DNA of 64,000 nucleotides from Endozoicomonas sp. 8E (GTDB lineage: Bacteria > Pseudomonadota > Gammaproteobacteria > Pseudomonadales > Endozoicomonadaceae), in assembly GCF_032883915.1 (NCBI RefSeq), contig NZ_CP120717.1, positions 5,782,501-5,846,500 on the forward strand, given 5' to 3'. Each line of letters opens with the position of its first letter. Positions within the stretch are counted from its first letter, which is position 1. The notes beneath the pieces are model-generated. The model had not been told where the DNA came from and did no database searches. It worked only from the letters and a program-made list of their open reading frames with translations. A program made the position numbers and the translations under genes. Shown here in pieces: positions 16,482 through 25,094 of this stretch.

Positions 16482-16652
16482 TATAGAAATTAGCTCTGAA
16501 ATTCACTGTTGTCGGCCATTATAATGTTACCGACTAACGAGTTTAAGAGAAGCATTGAAAATAGAATGTAATGTGTTCATTGCCTGGTCAGTGAAAGTCT
16601 GTCAGGCCACGAGAGAATATCGGTCTGGCCGACAAAAAAAGACTGGCTCAAA

Positions 16653-17477
16653 CTACTTCCCGGAAGCCTCAATAACCTCTTCGTAAATCAGGTAAGGCAC
16701 GTCAAAATCGCCCTCATCCAGCTTCTCAAGGAGTTCTTCAAGATGCTCGATCGTCTGCACCGGCCCAATCCTGACGCGGTAAAAAGGATCTGGCTCCTCT
16801 TCCCCTTTCACCACTCTGATATCACTGCCTATGGTCTCAGCCACCTGCCGACGCAATATCTGGGCATAGTGATAATTCTTTAGCGCAGCCAGTTGTACGA
16901 AGAGCAGTTGATTATTACCACCCTCAGTAAGTGCTTCATTGCCTTTGGCGGCAGCAAGAGATCTGACATCTATCCCCTCTACCAGCACATCAGTGACTCC
17001 TTTATTAGCGAACCCCAGCTTGAGGGCAGCAGCATAGGAGAGGTCTATAATACGATCGCCGTGGAATGGTCCACGATCATTGACCCGAAGTACAACCGAC
17101 TTGCCATTGTGACTGTTAGTGACCTTGACATAGGAAGGCAGGGGCAAAGTCTTGTGCGCCGCAGTCATACCGTAAAGATCGTAAACTTCACCGTTAGCTG
17201 TCTGCTTACCATGAAACTTGGTGCCATACCATGAGGCCTTGCCCTTTTCCTGATAGCCTTTGGCACTCTTCATAGGGGTATAGGTCACGTCATTGAGTTC
17301 ATAAGGAGAATGCTTGAACCGACCATCATGGGCGACAGGGATAGCATCAGGAATCTGACTGACATCCCTTTTCTCGGTAGGAGGCCCGTCCTCAACGGTG
17401 ACACAACCGTTTAACAGGAGAAGGGTCAGTCCCAAAAGGCTCCCTGCTACAGATCTTGCTCTGATTATCGATTTCAT
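16653..17477 (-). CDS. rlpA: Septal-ring lytic transglycosylase RlpA, lipoprotein
   Basis: A lipoprotein with lipobox L-L-N-G-C (C25). The double-psi beta-barrel domain at about residues 78-170 contains GKASWYGTKFHGKQTANGE and the active-site-region R-V-N-D-R-G-P-F. A SPOR domain at about 195-270 binds denuded glycan at the division site. Pseudomonas RlpA cleaves glycan strands lacking stem peptides; this protein has the same architecture. It sits between mltB and dacA, as in Pseudomonas. Confidence 0.93.
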   Translation of the reverse strand: MKSIIRARSVAGSLLGLTLLLLNGCVTVEDGPPTEKRDVSQIPDAIPVAHDGRFKHSPYELNDVTYTPMKSAKGYQEKGKASWYGTKFHGKQTANGEVYDLYGMTAAHKTLPLPSYVKVTNSHNGKSVVLRVNDRGPFHGDRIIDLSYAAALKLGFANKGVTDVLVEGIDVRSLAAAKGNEALTEGGNNQLLFVQLAALKNYHYAQILRRQVAETIGSDIRVVKGEEEPDPFYRVRIGPVQTIEHLEELLEKLDEGDFDVPYLIYEEVIEASGK

Positions 17478-17539
17478 AGGATATGGTGCTTTAACGTTAC
17501 CCTGCCTGAGGCCAGGAGCCTGAACGAATATCCGCGAGG

Positions 17540-17581
17540 CAAAAAAGAAAACCGCTTTTATGACCCAAGCATAAAAACGGT
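17540..17581 (-). terminator. Rho-independent terminator after mltB
   Basis: On the minus strand the stem ACCGTTTTTATG / CATAAAAGCGGT is followed by TTTTCTTTTTT. It separates mltB from rlpA, so the downstream wall genes probably have their own promoter. Confidence 0.75.
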
Positions 17582-17610
17582 ACCTTCATTAATGAACAGG
17601 TAGGCTCAGA

Positions 17611-18711
17611 CTATTCAGACTGCTTTCCTGCCAATGTCTTCGCAGACTTTGATGCTGATGTTATATAGCCCGTTTTTACATCTCTTGCTAGCTGATAAAC
17701 GGCCATTGCATAAAGCTTGCTGCGGTTATAGGTCGTAATGACATAAAAATTATGCATCCCCAGCCAGTACTCCGGCCCCTTATCCCCTTCAAGCTTGATG
17801 GCAGCTGCCTTGGCAGTCTCTGGTAAAAGGGCTTCAGGATGCCAGCCAGAACCTTCCAGCTGCTTTAGAGTTTTTTGCGGCCTGACAGAATCAGACACCG
17901 CTTTCTCATATTTGGTTCCGGTAACCTTCGCTTTACTGACGATAGGCTTGCCAACTTTCCAGCCATTTTCTCGCAGATAGTTAGCAACGCTGGCAATTGC
18001 ATCTTCTTCATGCTTCCAGATGTTGGACTGACCATCGCCGGTATAATCTACCGCATAAGCCCTGTAACTGGAGGGCATAAACTGGGGTATACCCATGGCT
18101 CCAGCGTAAGAGCCGGTCAGATCTGAAGCATCCAGCTCCTGCTCACGGGTCAGAATCAGAAACTCCTTCAGCTGCTGAGTGAAAAACTTGCTGCGCGGAG
18201 GGTAATCAAAACTCAGGGTAGAAAGAGCATCGAGAACCTTAAACCCACCGGTCTGACGGCCATAGTATGTTTCTACACCGATAATGGCCACAATCACATC
18301 CGCTGGCACACCATACTCTTTTTCAACTCTGGAGAGCGTTTTCTCGTGAGCCTCCCAGAAATCCACACCAAGGTCTACTCGCTCCGGAGTCATAAAAATC
18401 TTTCGGTAATCTTTCCACTCCAGACGTTTCTCAGCAGGTCTGCTGATCAACTCAAGTACTCTTTCAGACTTGCTTGCCTTACCCAGAATGTCTTGCAGTT
18501 CCTTACGGGAAAACTGTTCGTTCTTCACCAGATCATCGATGAACGCCTTCACCTCCGGTTGAAGTGCATAGTCAGGCTGACTATCGACTGCCTTTTCAGT
18601 ACCGGCAGCCGTTACCGATCCTGAAAGAAGACAGCCGCTCAATAATACGCCTGCAGCCATGAGTCGAAATGGCGGCAGTCCTAAAAATTCTTTTACCATT
18701 CTTAAGGCCAT
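17611..18711 (-). CDS. mltB: Lytic murein transglycosylase B
   Basis: Cleaves the MurNAc-GlcNAc bond with formation of anhydro-MurNAc. The catalytic Glu is E147 in AIIGVETYYG. SYAGAMGIPQFMPSSY and the Y-T-G-D-G-x-S-N-I-W block are family hallmarks. The N-terminus carries a signal with a possible lipobox (L-L-S-G-C27), so the protein may be outer-membrane anchored. The length of 366 fits the MltB/SltB1 family. It follows rodA after a 470-base gap. Confidence 0.93.
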   Translation of the reverse strand: MALRMVKEFLGLPPFRLMAAGVLLSGCLLSGSVTAAGTEKAVDSQPDYALQPEVKAFIDDLVKNEQFSRKELQDILGKASKSERVLELISRPAEKRLEWKDYRKIFMTPERVDLGVDFWEAHEKTLSRVEKEYGVPADVIVAIIGVETYYGRQTGGFKVLDALSTLSFDYPPRSKFFTQQLKEFLILTREQELDASDLTGSYAGAMGIPQFMPSSYRAYAVDYTGDGQSNIWKHEEDAIASVANYLRENGWKVGKPIVSKAKVTGTKYEKAVSDSVRPQKTLKQLEGSGWHPEALLPETAKAAAIKLEGDKGPEYWLGMHNFYVITTYNRSKLYAMAVYQLARDVKTGYITSASKSAKTLAGKQSE

Positions 18712-19181
18712 AAACCCTCCCTGCTACTACTCAAGTGAATGCCGTTAGCTGATATAACTTCATACGGGATAGTGCCTACTCTACAGCAGTCATGAAGAGA
18801 CAACTAGCATACCGGCCCTGTTTAAGTTAAATGTTGTTTTGCCAATGCAGAAAAACTGATCTATGAAGCTCTCCTGTGAGATTGAAAGGATCTTAAGATA
18901 TCGTTCCCGGCGGCAGGGACTCACCGGAGAGTCTTCCTGCTTGTCGGAGTCTGATAAGGGAGAAAGAGTTTTGTGAAGGACATTGATCTGATCGGCAGTA
19001 GTCGTTGCCCGCAGGGTGTCCTTAAACTGAATGGGCTGCATGACAAACATTCCAGATCATACGAACAACGGGTCGACCCTCATTATAGCTCATGCAGACA
19101 GCATCTAAAGTCAACAGAGCCAGCGAGCCTGCATAATAAATCTTTCTGGAGATAACGTACGGATAAAAGCTCTCTCTTTGA
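18712..19181. other. 470-base gap between mltB and rodA
   Basis: Pseudomonas has a short spacer here. A minus-strand frame (18790-19050, 86 codons) and an overlapping plus frame exist, but neither has a clear SD or recognisable content. I see no repeat ends or RNA gene. The region presumably holds the mltB promoter. Confidence 0.4.
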
Positions 19182-20330
19182 TTATCGGCTTTGCCCCAGA
19201 AATGTTTTATGAGTATGTATCGACATCAACAGACCAAAGCCAGCCATCAGGGTAGCCAGCGAGGTTCCCCCCCGACTCACCAGAGGCAGAGGTACCCCGA
19301 CCACGGGGAGCAGGCCGCTCACCATACCAATATTAACGAAGATGTAGACAAAAAACGTCAATGTAATACTACCTGCGAGCAGTCTGCCAAACAGAGTCTG
19401 AGCCTTCAGCGTTATAAACAGACCTCGACCAATAATCAGCGCATATAATGCCAGAAGAACCAGGCATCCCATCAGGCCAAACTCTTCTGCCAGTACTGCA
19501 ATAATAAAATCAGTATGACTTTCTGGCAGAAAATCCAGATGCGACTGAGTTCCCAAAAGCCAGCCTTTCCCGTATAGCCCACCCGACCCTATGGCAATTT
19601 TTGACTGGATAATATTCCAGCCTGCACCCCATGGATCACTCTGGGGATTGAGAAAGGTCAATACCCGCTGCTTCTGATAATTGAGCATGACAAAATGCCA
19701 GAAGCCCCAGATAGAAGGAACAGCCAGCATAATGGCAGAAAAAATCAGCCGCTTCCTCAACCCGGCCAGTAATAATATAAACAGGCCTGAAGCACCAATC
19801 AGCAGAGAGGTTCCCAGATCGGGCTGTCTGGCAATCAACACGACCGGAATACCTATCAGAATCAGTACCACCGCAATATCCCTTATAGAAGGCGGCAACT
19901 GTCGTTTAGAAAGATAGCTCGCCACCACAATCGGCATAATCAGCTTAATGATTTCTGAGGGCTGAAATCGTATAAAAGGCAATTGAATCCAACGCTGCGC
20001 GCCCTTGGAATGAATGCCCATAAACAGCACAGCGATCAAGAGAATGACTCCACCGATATATATCCACGGTGACAACCGCATCAGCAGTCGGGGTGAAACC
20101 TGGGCAATGATGATCATTCCAACAAAACCAATGAGCATATAGACAGCCTGTCGAATAACAATGCTCATATCCTGTCCACTGGCACTATACAGAACGAACA
20201 GACCAGCTCCACAGACAATGACCACAAACCCTATCAGCATAAAGTCGATATGCAGGCGCTCTGACCAGTCCGGCACCCTGTGAAAGCCCTGTCCTTCATT
20301 CAGCTGGCGAACAAAATCCTGGCCGGTCAT
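19182..20330 (-). CDS. rodA: Rod-shape peptidoglycan glycosyltransferase RodA
   Basis: SEDS-family glycan polymerase of the elongasome, acting with PBP2 at the inner membrane. It has about ten membrane helices. Conserved features are FQPSEIIKL, A-R-Q-P-D-L-G-T, SHTDFIIAVLAEEFG and PLPLVSRGGTS. It has 382 residues, normal for the family. The start codon overlaps the mrdA stop by four bases, so translation is coupled to PBP2. Confidence 0.97.
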   Translation of the reverse strand: MTGQDFVRQLNEGQGFHRVPDWSERLHIDFMLIGFVVIVCGAGLFVLYSASGQDMSIVIRQAVYMLIGFVGMIIIAQVSPRLLMRLSPWIYIGGVILLIAVLFMGIHSKGAQRWIQLPFIRFQPSEIIKLIMPIVVASYLSKRQLPPSIRDIAVVLILIGIPVVLIARQPDLGTSLLIGASGLFILLLAGLRKRLIFSAIMLAVPSIWGFWHFVMLNYQKQRVLTFLNPQSDPWGAGWNIIQSKIAIGSGGLYGKGWLLGTQSHLDFLPESHTDFIIAVLAEEFGLMGCLVLLALYALIIGRGLFITLKAQTLFGRLLAGSITLTFFVYIFVNIGMVSGLLPVVGVPLPLVSRGGTSLATLMAGFGLLMSIHTHKTFLGQSR

Positions 20331-22192
20331 TGTGCGGTCCTCTTGTTTTCAGCACTGGCTTTCTCCTGTTCGGCCCTGGCGAGTTTGGGAAGCAGATAAA
20401 AGTCCATCACCTCCCGTGCTACGTTGGCAGCACCATTGTTGTTCTCCAATACCACAGCCATTGCTATCTGGGGATCTTCAACAGGCGCAAAGGCCACAAA
20501 AAGACTATGGTCCCGCTCGAACTCCTTGAGTTTCTCAGCATCATATTCTTCACCCTGAGGAATACTGACCACCTGGGCAGTACCTGTTTTTCCTGCCATT
20601 CGATACTTCAGGCCACGACCAATTCGCCAGTAAGCCGTGCCCCGATTGTAACTGACCACTTTTTCCATAGCATCGATGACCAAACCCCAATGCTGGTCGT
20701 CCAACTCAATATCCTCTCCCCATTCAGGGCTTTGCAACTCCGGAATGTCTTCCTTCACCAGTCGGGGCTCCACATGTTTCCCCCGGTTGGCAATCAGGGT
20801 AACCAGTTCGGCTAATTGCATGGGAGTCGTCAGCATGTAGCCCTGACCAATAATGGCAATAACCGTTTCCCCGGGATACCAGGGCTGACCATAAGCGCCC
20901 CGTTTCCACTCTGTTGAAGGCAGCAAACCTGCTCTTTCTTCATGAATATCAATACCGCTGCTGCGCCCCATCCCGAACTGGCTGAGAAAATCATGGAGGC
21001 GATCAATCCCCATTTTTTCAGCGACCTTGTAGAAGAAAGTATCGTTGGAACGCAGGATTGCCCGATTCAGATCAATCCAGCCGTCACCCTTACGGTTCCA
21101 GTTCCGGAAACGGTGCTCACTGCCCGGGAGTTGGAACCAGCCTTTGTCATAGATTTTGTCATTCTTATCCACCACGTTATTGTCCAGCAGGCCAAGAGCA
21201 ACCAGTGGCTTGATCGTGGAAGCCGGTGGATACTCACCCAATGTCGCACGATTATAGAGCGGCTTTTCGATATCCGTATTCAGATCATTGAAAGTAGCGT
21301 AATCGATTCCGGTCACAAACAGATTGGGATCGAACGCCGGATTACTGACCATGGCCATCACACCACCGGTCTTGGGATCCAGAGCCACCACGGACCCCCT
21401 TCTTCCCTGCATTGCCTTAATAGCTGCATTTTGCAGATCGGTATCAATAAACAGCTGCAAATCTTTACCTGGGATCGGATTGACCCGGCTCAGAACCCTG
21501 GTCACCCTACCACGGGCATTGACTTCAACTTCCTGATAGCCTGGCTTACCTAACAATACAGGCTCATAAAAACGTTCCAGACCGATCTTACCGACAGTGT
21601 ATGTGCCGGTATAAAGAGCCGGATCGAGGTTTTTTAACTCACGCTCGTTGATTCGCCCCACATAACCGACGCTATGAGCAAAAGCATCGCTTTCAGGGTA
21701 TTCACGAACCAGTTCGGCATTAATCTCGACACCCGGCAGGCGAAACTGGTTTACTGCAATCAGCGCAACCTGCTCGTCGTTCAGGCGAAATTTGAGGGGG
21801 ACCGATTCAAAAGGCCTGCGTCGATTTATCTGCTGCATAAAACGACTGCGTTCAGTCTCGGTAACATTAATTAATCGGGCAATATCATCGAGCAGCTGAT
21901 CAAGATCTTCTACACGCTCCCGAACAATAGCCAGCGTCTGACTGGAGCGGTTGGTTGCCAGCAATCGGTCATTTCGGTCATAGATCAGTCCCCGAACCGG
22001 AGGCACTGTCTGTAAAAGAACACGGTTTTCTTCAGACTGGGTGGCCAATTCATCGTATTGAACCACCTGCAGATAGAAAAGTCTGGAAATCAGCACCATG
22101 ACCAACAGGATCGTGAAGACCAGCGCTAACCAGACCCGAATGCTGACAATCCGTTGCTCTGCTTTGTGGTCCTTTAAGGTATTCACCGGCAT
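20327..22192 (-). CDS. mrdA: Penicillin-binding protein 2, peptidoglycan transpeptidase
   Basis: The transpeptidase partner of RodA in lateral wall growth. One N-terminal membrane helix (about residues 19-40), a dimerisation domain, then the transpeptidase with P-P-A-S-T-I-K near 325, R-S-N-D near 381 and K-T-G-T-A-Q near 531. The 621-residue length matches the family. Just upstream is rlmH, 12 bases away. Confidence 0.97.
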   Translation of the reverse strand: MPVNTLKDHKAEQRIVSIRVWLALVFTILLVMVLISRLFYLQVVQYDELATQSEENRVLLQTVPPVRGLIYDRNDRLLATNRSSQTLAIVRERVEDLDQLLDDIARLINVTETERSRFMQQINRRRPFESVPLKFRLNDEQVALIAVNQFRLPGVEINAELVREYPESDAFAHSVGYVGRINERELKNLDPALYTGTYTVGKIGLERFYEPVLLGKPGYQEVEVNARGRVTRVLSRVNPIPGKDLQLFIDTDLQNAAIKAMQGRRGSVVALDPKTGGVMAMVSNPAFDPNLFVTGIDYATFNDLNTDIEKPLYNRATLGEYPPASTIKPLVALGLLDNNVVDKNDKIYDKGWFQLPGSEHRFRNWNRKGDGWIDLNRAILRSNDTFFYKVAEKMGIDRLHDFLSQFGMGRSSGIDIHEERAGLLPSTEWKRGAYGQPWYPGETVIAIIGQGYMLTTPMQLAELVTLIANRGKHVEPRLVKEDIPELQSPEWGEDIELDDQHWGLVIDAMEKVVSYNRGTAYWRIGRGLKYRMAGKTGTAQVVSIPQGEEYDAEKLKEFERDHSLFVAFAPVEDPQIAMAVVLENNNGAANVAREVMDFYLLPKLARAEQEKASAENKRTAQ

Positions 22193-22204
22193 CTGTATAA
22201 CTGT

Positions 22205-22672
22205 CTATTTATGATAGGGGTGATTCTTGAGGATACTCCAGGCACGATAGACCTGTTCAGCAACAACTACCCTGACCAGGGGGTGAGGTAACGTCAATGG
22301 CGACAGCGACCATCGGAGATCAGCCCGGGCCATCACACTGGGATGAAGCCCTTCTGGCCCTCCGACCATCAGGCTGACATTACGGCCAGAATGCATCCAC
22401 CCTCCTATATTGTCCGCCAGTTTCTCCGTCGACCAGGGTTTCCCTGTGATTTCCATGGTCAGTATCAAGTCACCCTGCCCGGCTGCCGCCAGCATTTGTC
22501 CGGCTTCTTTTTGCTGCAGGCGACTGATGTCAGCTCCCTTGCTGCGCCGATTCAGCGGAATCTCAATCAGATCCAGTTTTAGCTCAGACCCCAGACGACG
22601 ACTGTACTCCCTGTAGCCTTCATCAACCCACGCTGGCATTTTCGAGCCAACGGAGATCAGACGAACACGCAT
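22205..22672 (-). CDS. rlmH: 23S rRNA (pseudouridine1915-N3)-methyltransferase
   Basis: A SPOUT methyltransferase that modifies helix 69 of 23S rRNA in 70S ribosomes. The product is 155 residues with the C-terminal knot: [20 protein letters not shown] and [14 protein letters not shown]. It overlaps rsfS by one base, and the two ribosome-related genes are classically paired. Confidence 0.97.
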   Translation of the reverse strand: MRVRLISVGSKMPAWVDEGYREYSRRLGSELKLDLIEIPLNRRSKGADISRLQQKEAGQMLAAAGQGDLILTMEITGKPWSTEKLADNIGGWMHSGRNVSLMVGGPEGLHPSVMARADLRWSLSPLTLPHPLVRVVVAEQVYRAWSILKNHPYHK

Positions 22673-23022
22673 CAGGACTGCTCGGTAGCCTGCTGTTCCT
22701 CGCTGGCCTCCCAGAGGCGTTCAAGATCATAGAATGCACGGGTAGCTGGCATCATAACATGCACTACAACATCACCCATGTCGACCAAAACCCATTCGGA
22801 TTTTTCCTGACCTTCTGTACCCAGTGGACGGACACCATTTTTCTTGCACTTGTCAATTACATTGTCTGCCACAGACTTCACATGACGGTTGGAAGTACCG
22901 CTGGCGATAATCATGTAATCAGTCACGCTGGTCAGCCCAGAAACGTCAAGAGAGGTAATGTCGCTACCTTTCATCTCTTCAATAGCATCAACGACCAGTT
23001 GCTTCAGTTGTTCAGATTGCAT
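22672..23022 (-). CDS. rsfS: Ribosomal silencing factor RsfS
   Basis: Binds uL14 and blocks subunit joining when nutrients are scarce. The core [15 protein letters not shown] and the [17 protein letters not shown] block are typical. The start at 23022 (MQSEQLK) gives 116 residues, close to the family length, and AAAGAG precedes it. The longer frame to 23085 runs through the proA terminator and is rejected. In Pseudomonas nadD lies directly upstream; here it is absent. Confidence 0.95.
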   Translation of the reverse strand: MQSEQLKQLVVDAIEEMKGSDITSLDVSGLTSVTDYMIIASGTSNRHVKSVADNVIDKCKKNGVRPLGTEGQEKSEWVLVDMGDVVVHVMMPATRAFYDLERLWEASEEQQATEQS

Positions 23023-23043
23023 ATATCTCTTTAGAACTCGATA

Positions 23044-23080
23044 AAAACCAAAAGCCCGAACATGAATTGTACAGGCTTTT
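23044..23080 (-). terminator. Putative terminator after proA
   Basis: On the minus strand AAAAGCC ... GGCTTTT forms a stem, followed by GGTTTTTAT. Its position between proA and rsfS supports the short rsfS start and suggests that rsfS starts a new transcript. Confidence 0.5.
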
Positions 23081-23098
23081 GTCATAATTGTTTGCTGA

Positions 23099-23120
23099 TT
23101 AAGTACCTAAGTACCTAACC
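23099..23120. repeat. End fragment of the TAAGTACC element
   Basis: TTAAGTACCTAAGTACCTAA followed by CCAG carries two overlapping copies of the terminal sequence that bounds the elements at 3414-3605 and 59242-59406 (TAAGTACCTAACCAG in the latter). No second end is nearby. It looks like a solo end or excision scar, and it sits where nadD would be expected. Confidence 0.5.
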
Positions 23121-23171
23121 AGTGATTATTATGTACCATCATTAACCGCCACCTTGAGTGATGGCAATTCG

Positions 23172-24434
23172 TTATTTCCGGATATGACCATCGCCTAATA
23201 CTACATATTTCCGGGATGTCAGCCCCTCCAGCCCCACAGGACCACGGGCATGAATTTTGTCCGTTGAAATACCAATCTCAGCGCCCAACCCATACTCAAA
23301 GCCGTCCGCAAACCGTGTAGAGGCATTGATCATAACAGAGCTGGAGTCCACTCTTCTCAGGAAGTCCCGGCCCCGGGTATAACTCTCGGTGATGATCGAA
23401 TCGGTATGGTGAGAGCCATAGCGATTAATATGCTCGATAGCTTCATTCATATCAGCGACCAATTTAATGGATAGCACCGGTGCCAGATACTCTGTCTGCC
23501 AGTCTTCTTCGGTGGCAGCCAAAGCATCCGGAACCCTGGCACAAACCTCCGGACAGCCTCTCAGTTCAACCCCCAATTTCTGGTAGCGCTGAGCCAGTTC
23601 CGGCAGCATATCGGCAGCAACGCCTCTGTTTATCAGCAGGGTCTCCATGGCATTGCATACACCATAGCGGTGAGTTTTGGCATTCACAGCAATGGCCAGT
23701 GCTTTCTCCCGATCTGCCAGATCATCAATATAAACATGGCAAATGCCATCCAGATGTTTGATAACAGGCACCCTGGCATCACGACTGATGCGTTCAATCA
23801 GGCCTTTGCCACCCCTTGGAACGATGACATCTACATGTTCAGGCATACTGATCAGAGTTCCCACTGCTTCTCGGTCAGTGGTCTCTACCACCTGAACCGC
23901 TGCTTCTGGCAAGCCAGCCGATGCCAAACCCTTCTGAATGCACTGGGCAATCGCCTTGTTAGAAGCAATTGACTCACTGCCTCCGCGTAGAATCACAGCA
24001 TTACCGGATTTCAGACAGAGACTGGCAGCCTCAATGGTTACGTTGGGTCGAGATTCATAGATAATGCCTATAACCCCCAAAGGGACTCGCATTTTACCCA
24101 CCTGAATGCCACTGGGAACATATTTGAGGTCATCAATCGTACCCACTGGATCAGGCAACGAAGCCACCTGGTTCAGATTCTCGATCATGGTATCAATGCG
24201 GGCATCGGTCAGTTCCAGGCGATCCAGCAATGCTGCATCCAGCCCTCGCCCCCGTCCGTTTTCCAGGTCCACAGCGTTAGCTTCACGCAGTAGCGGTCGA
24301 GTTGCTTCCAGCTCAGTAGCGATCGCCAGCAGGGCCCTGTTTTTCACGCCCGTATCGGCTTTGGCTACTTCGGCACTGGCTTCCCGGGCCTTTTTGCCCA
24401 GTTCATGCATGTACTCTGTTACCTGTTCAGTCAC
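23172..24434 (-). CDS. proA: Gamma-glutamyl phosphate reductase
   Basis: Second step of proline synthesis: NADPH-dependent reduction of glutamyl-5-phosphate to the semialdehyde. The aldehyde-dehydrogenase fold is evident, with the catalytic Cys in [13 protein letters not shown] and the [10 protein letters not shown] segment. The GTG at 24434 is chosen because AAGGAG lies six bases upstream and gives 420 residues, close to the E. coli enzyme (417). The longer frame to 24545 would add an unsupported 37 residues. Confidence 0.96.
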   Translation of the reverse strand: MTEQVTEYMHELGKKAREASAEVAKADTGVKNRALLAIATELEATRPLLREANAVDLENGRGRGLDAALLDRLELTDARIDTMIENLNQVASLPDPVGTIDDLKYVPSGIQVGKMRVPLGVIGIIYESRPNVTIEAASLCLKSGNAVILRGGSESIASNKAIAQCIQKGLASAGLPEAAVQVVETTDREAVGTLISMPEHVDVIVPRGGKGLIERISRDARVPVIKHLDGICHVYIDDLADREKALAIAVNAKTHRYGVCNAMETLLINRGVAADMLPELAQRYQKLGVELRGCPEVCARVPDALAATEEDWQTEYLAPVLSIKLVADMNEAIEHINRYGSHHTDSIITESYTRGRDFLRRVDSSSVMINASTRFADGFEYGLGAEIGISTDKIHARGPVGLEGLTSRKYVVLGDGHIRK

Positions 24435-24759
24435 TGCGTGCTCCTTGTTCACCCGACAGAAATCCAGAACATTGTTCAAGGCAGTCACAACATTCGGCTC
24501 AACCAGACTTTCCGATTTAGCAAAACAGCTGTTAACCGAACACAACCGTTTTTGTTCAGCCGGGCATTATAACCTGCCGACGGTTATACAGGAATGATGC
24601 TATGCCTGCATAGTGCCCCTGGACAGCAAACTTTCTGAACTTTACCCGTTTCACCTTAAAGCGTCGCCCGATAGCATAGCCTTTGCTGCTGGATGCGATC
24701 GAAGCAGCTTTAATCCTGAATGCAAATTGATTGGAATCAGGATGCTACGTGATCCGCTG

Positions 24760-24856
24760 GCAGCCTGTCGGACTTAAGCGTCCGTAGCGAGGATTGCAAG
24801 AAATTGAGGATAAAAATCTCTGTTTCTGAGGAGAATAGCGAGCTATTTGACGAAGA
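24760..24856 (+). repeat. Partial copy of the GCAGCCTGTCGG element
   Basis: The first 97 bases of the element found complete, in the opposite orientation, at 42503-42710. It begins with the same 19-base end GCAGCCTGTCGGACTTAAG and stays closely similar up to GAGCTATTTGACGA. The other half and the second end are missing. The 24435-24759 spacer upstream of proA shows nothing else. Confidence 0.8.
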
Positions 24857-25094
24857 AACAGGTAACTATCTATGGATTCGGACCCCCCCCGATGGCAGTT
24901 ACTATTGCAAACCGTCGTATGTTTCCCCCTTGGTCGGCGGTTATATTTATTTATGTTTCAAAGATGACTGCAGTTATTATGAAGTTCTTTCGTACAGTTG
25001 CCCCATCGAAGGTTCATATTATCCTCTGACTCACCCATCATTTGGCTGCCACTTAAGAGATGAGGCGGGGAGAGTCAGGCAATCGGCATTGTAA
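24804..25094 (+). CDS. Small hypothetical protein starting inside a repeat
   Basis: A 96-codon frame starting with TTG after AAGAAATTGAGG. Its first 18 residues (RIKISVSEENSELFDEE) come from the repeat at 24760-24856; the complete repeat copy encodes a similar start (RIRISDSEENSKLFDEG). The remainder is rich in Tyr, Cys and Ser (C-K-P-S-Y-V-S-P-L-V-G-G-Y-I-Y-L-C-F-K) and is not recognised. Its last 20 bases overlap the convergent kinase gene. The frame may be a real fused gene or chance; there is no strong SD. Confidence 0.35.
   Translation: MRIKISVSEENSELFDEETGNYLWIRTPPDGSYYCKPSYVSPLVGGYIYLCFKDDCSYYEVLSYSCPIEGSYYPLTHPSFGCHLRDEAGRVRQSAL

Noticed and set aside
18790..19050. 86-codon minus frame between mltB and rodA
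   Set aside because: No SD, no hydrophobic or conserved pattern, and an equally plausible frame overlaps on the other strand.
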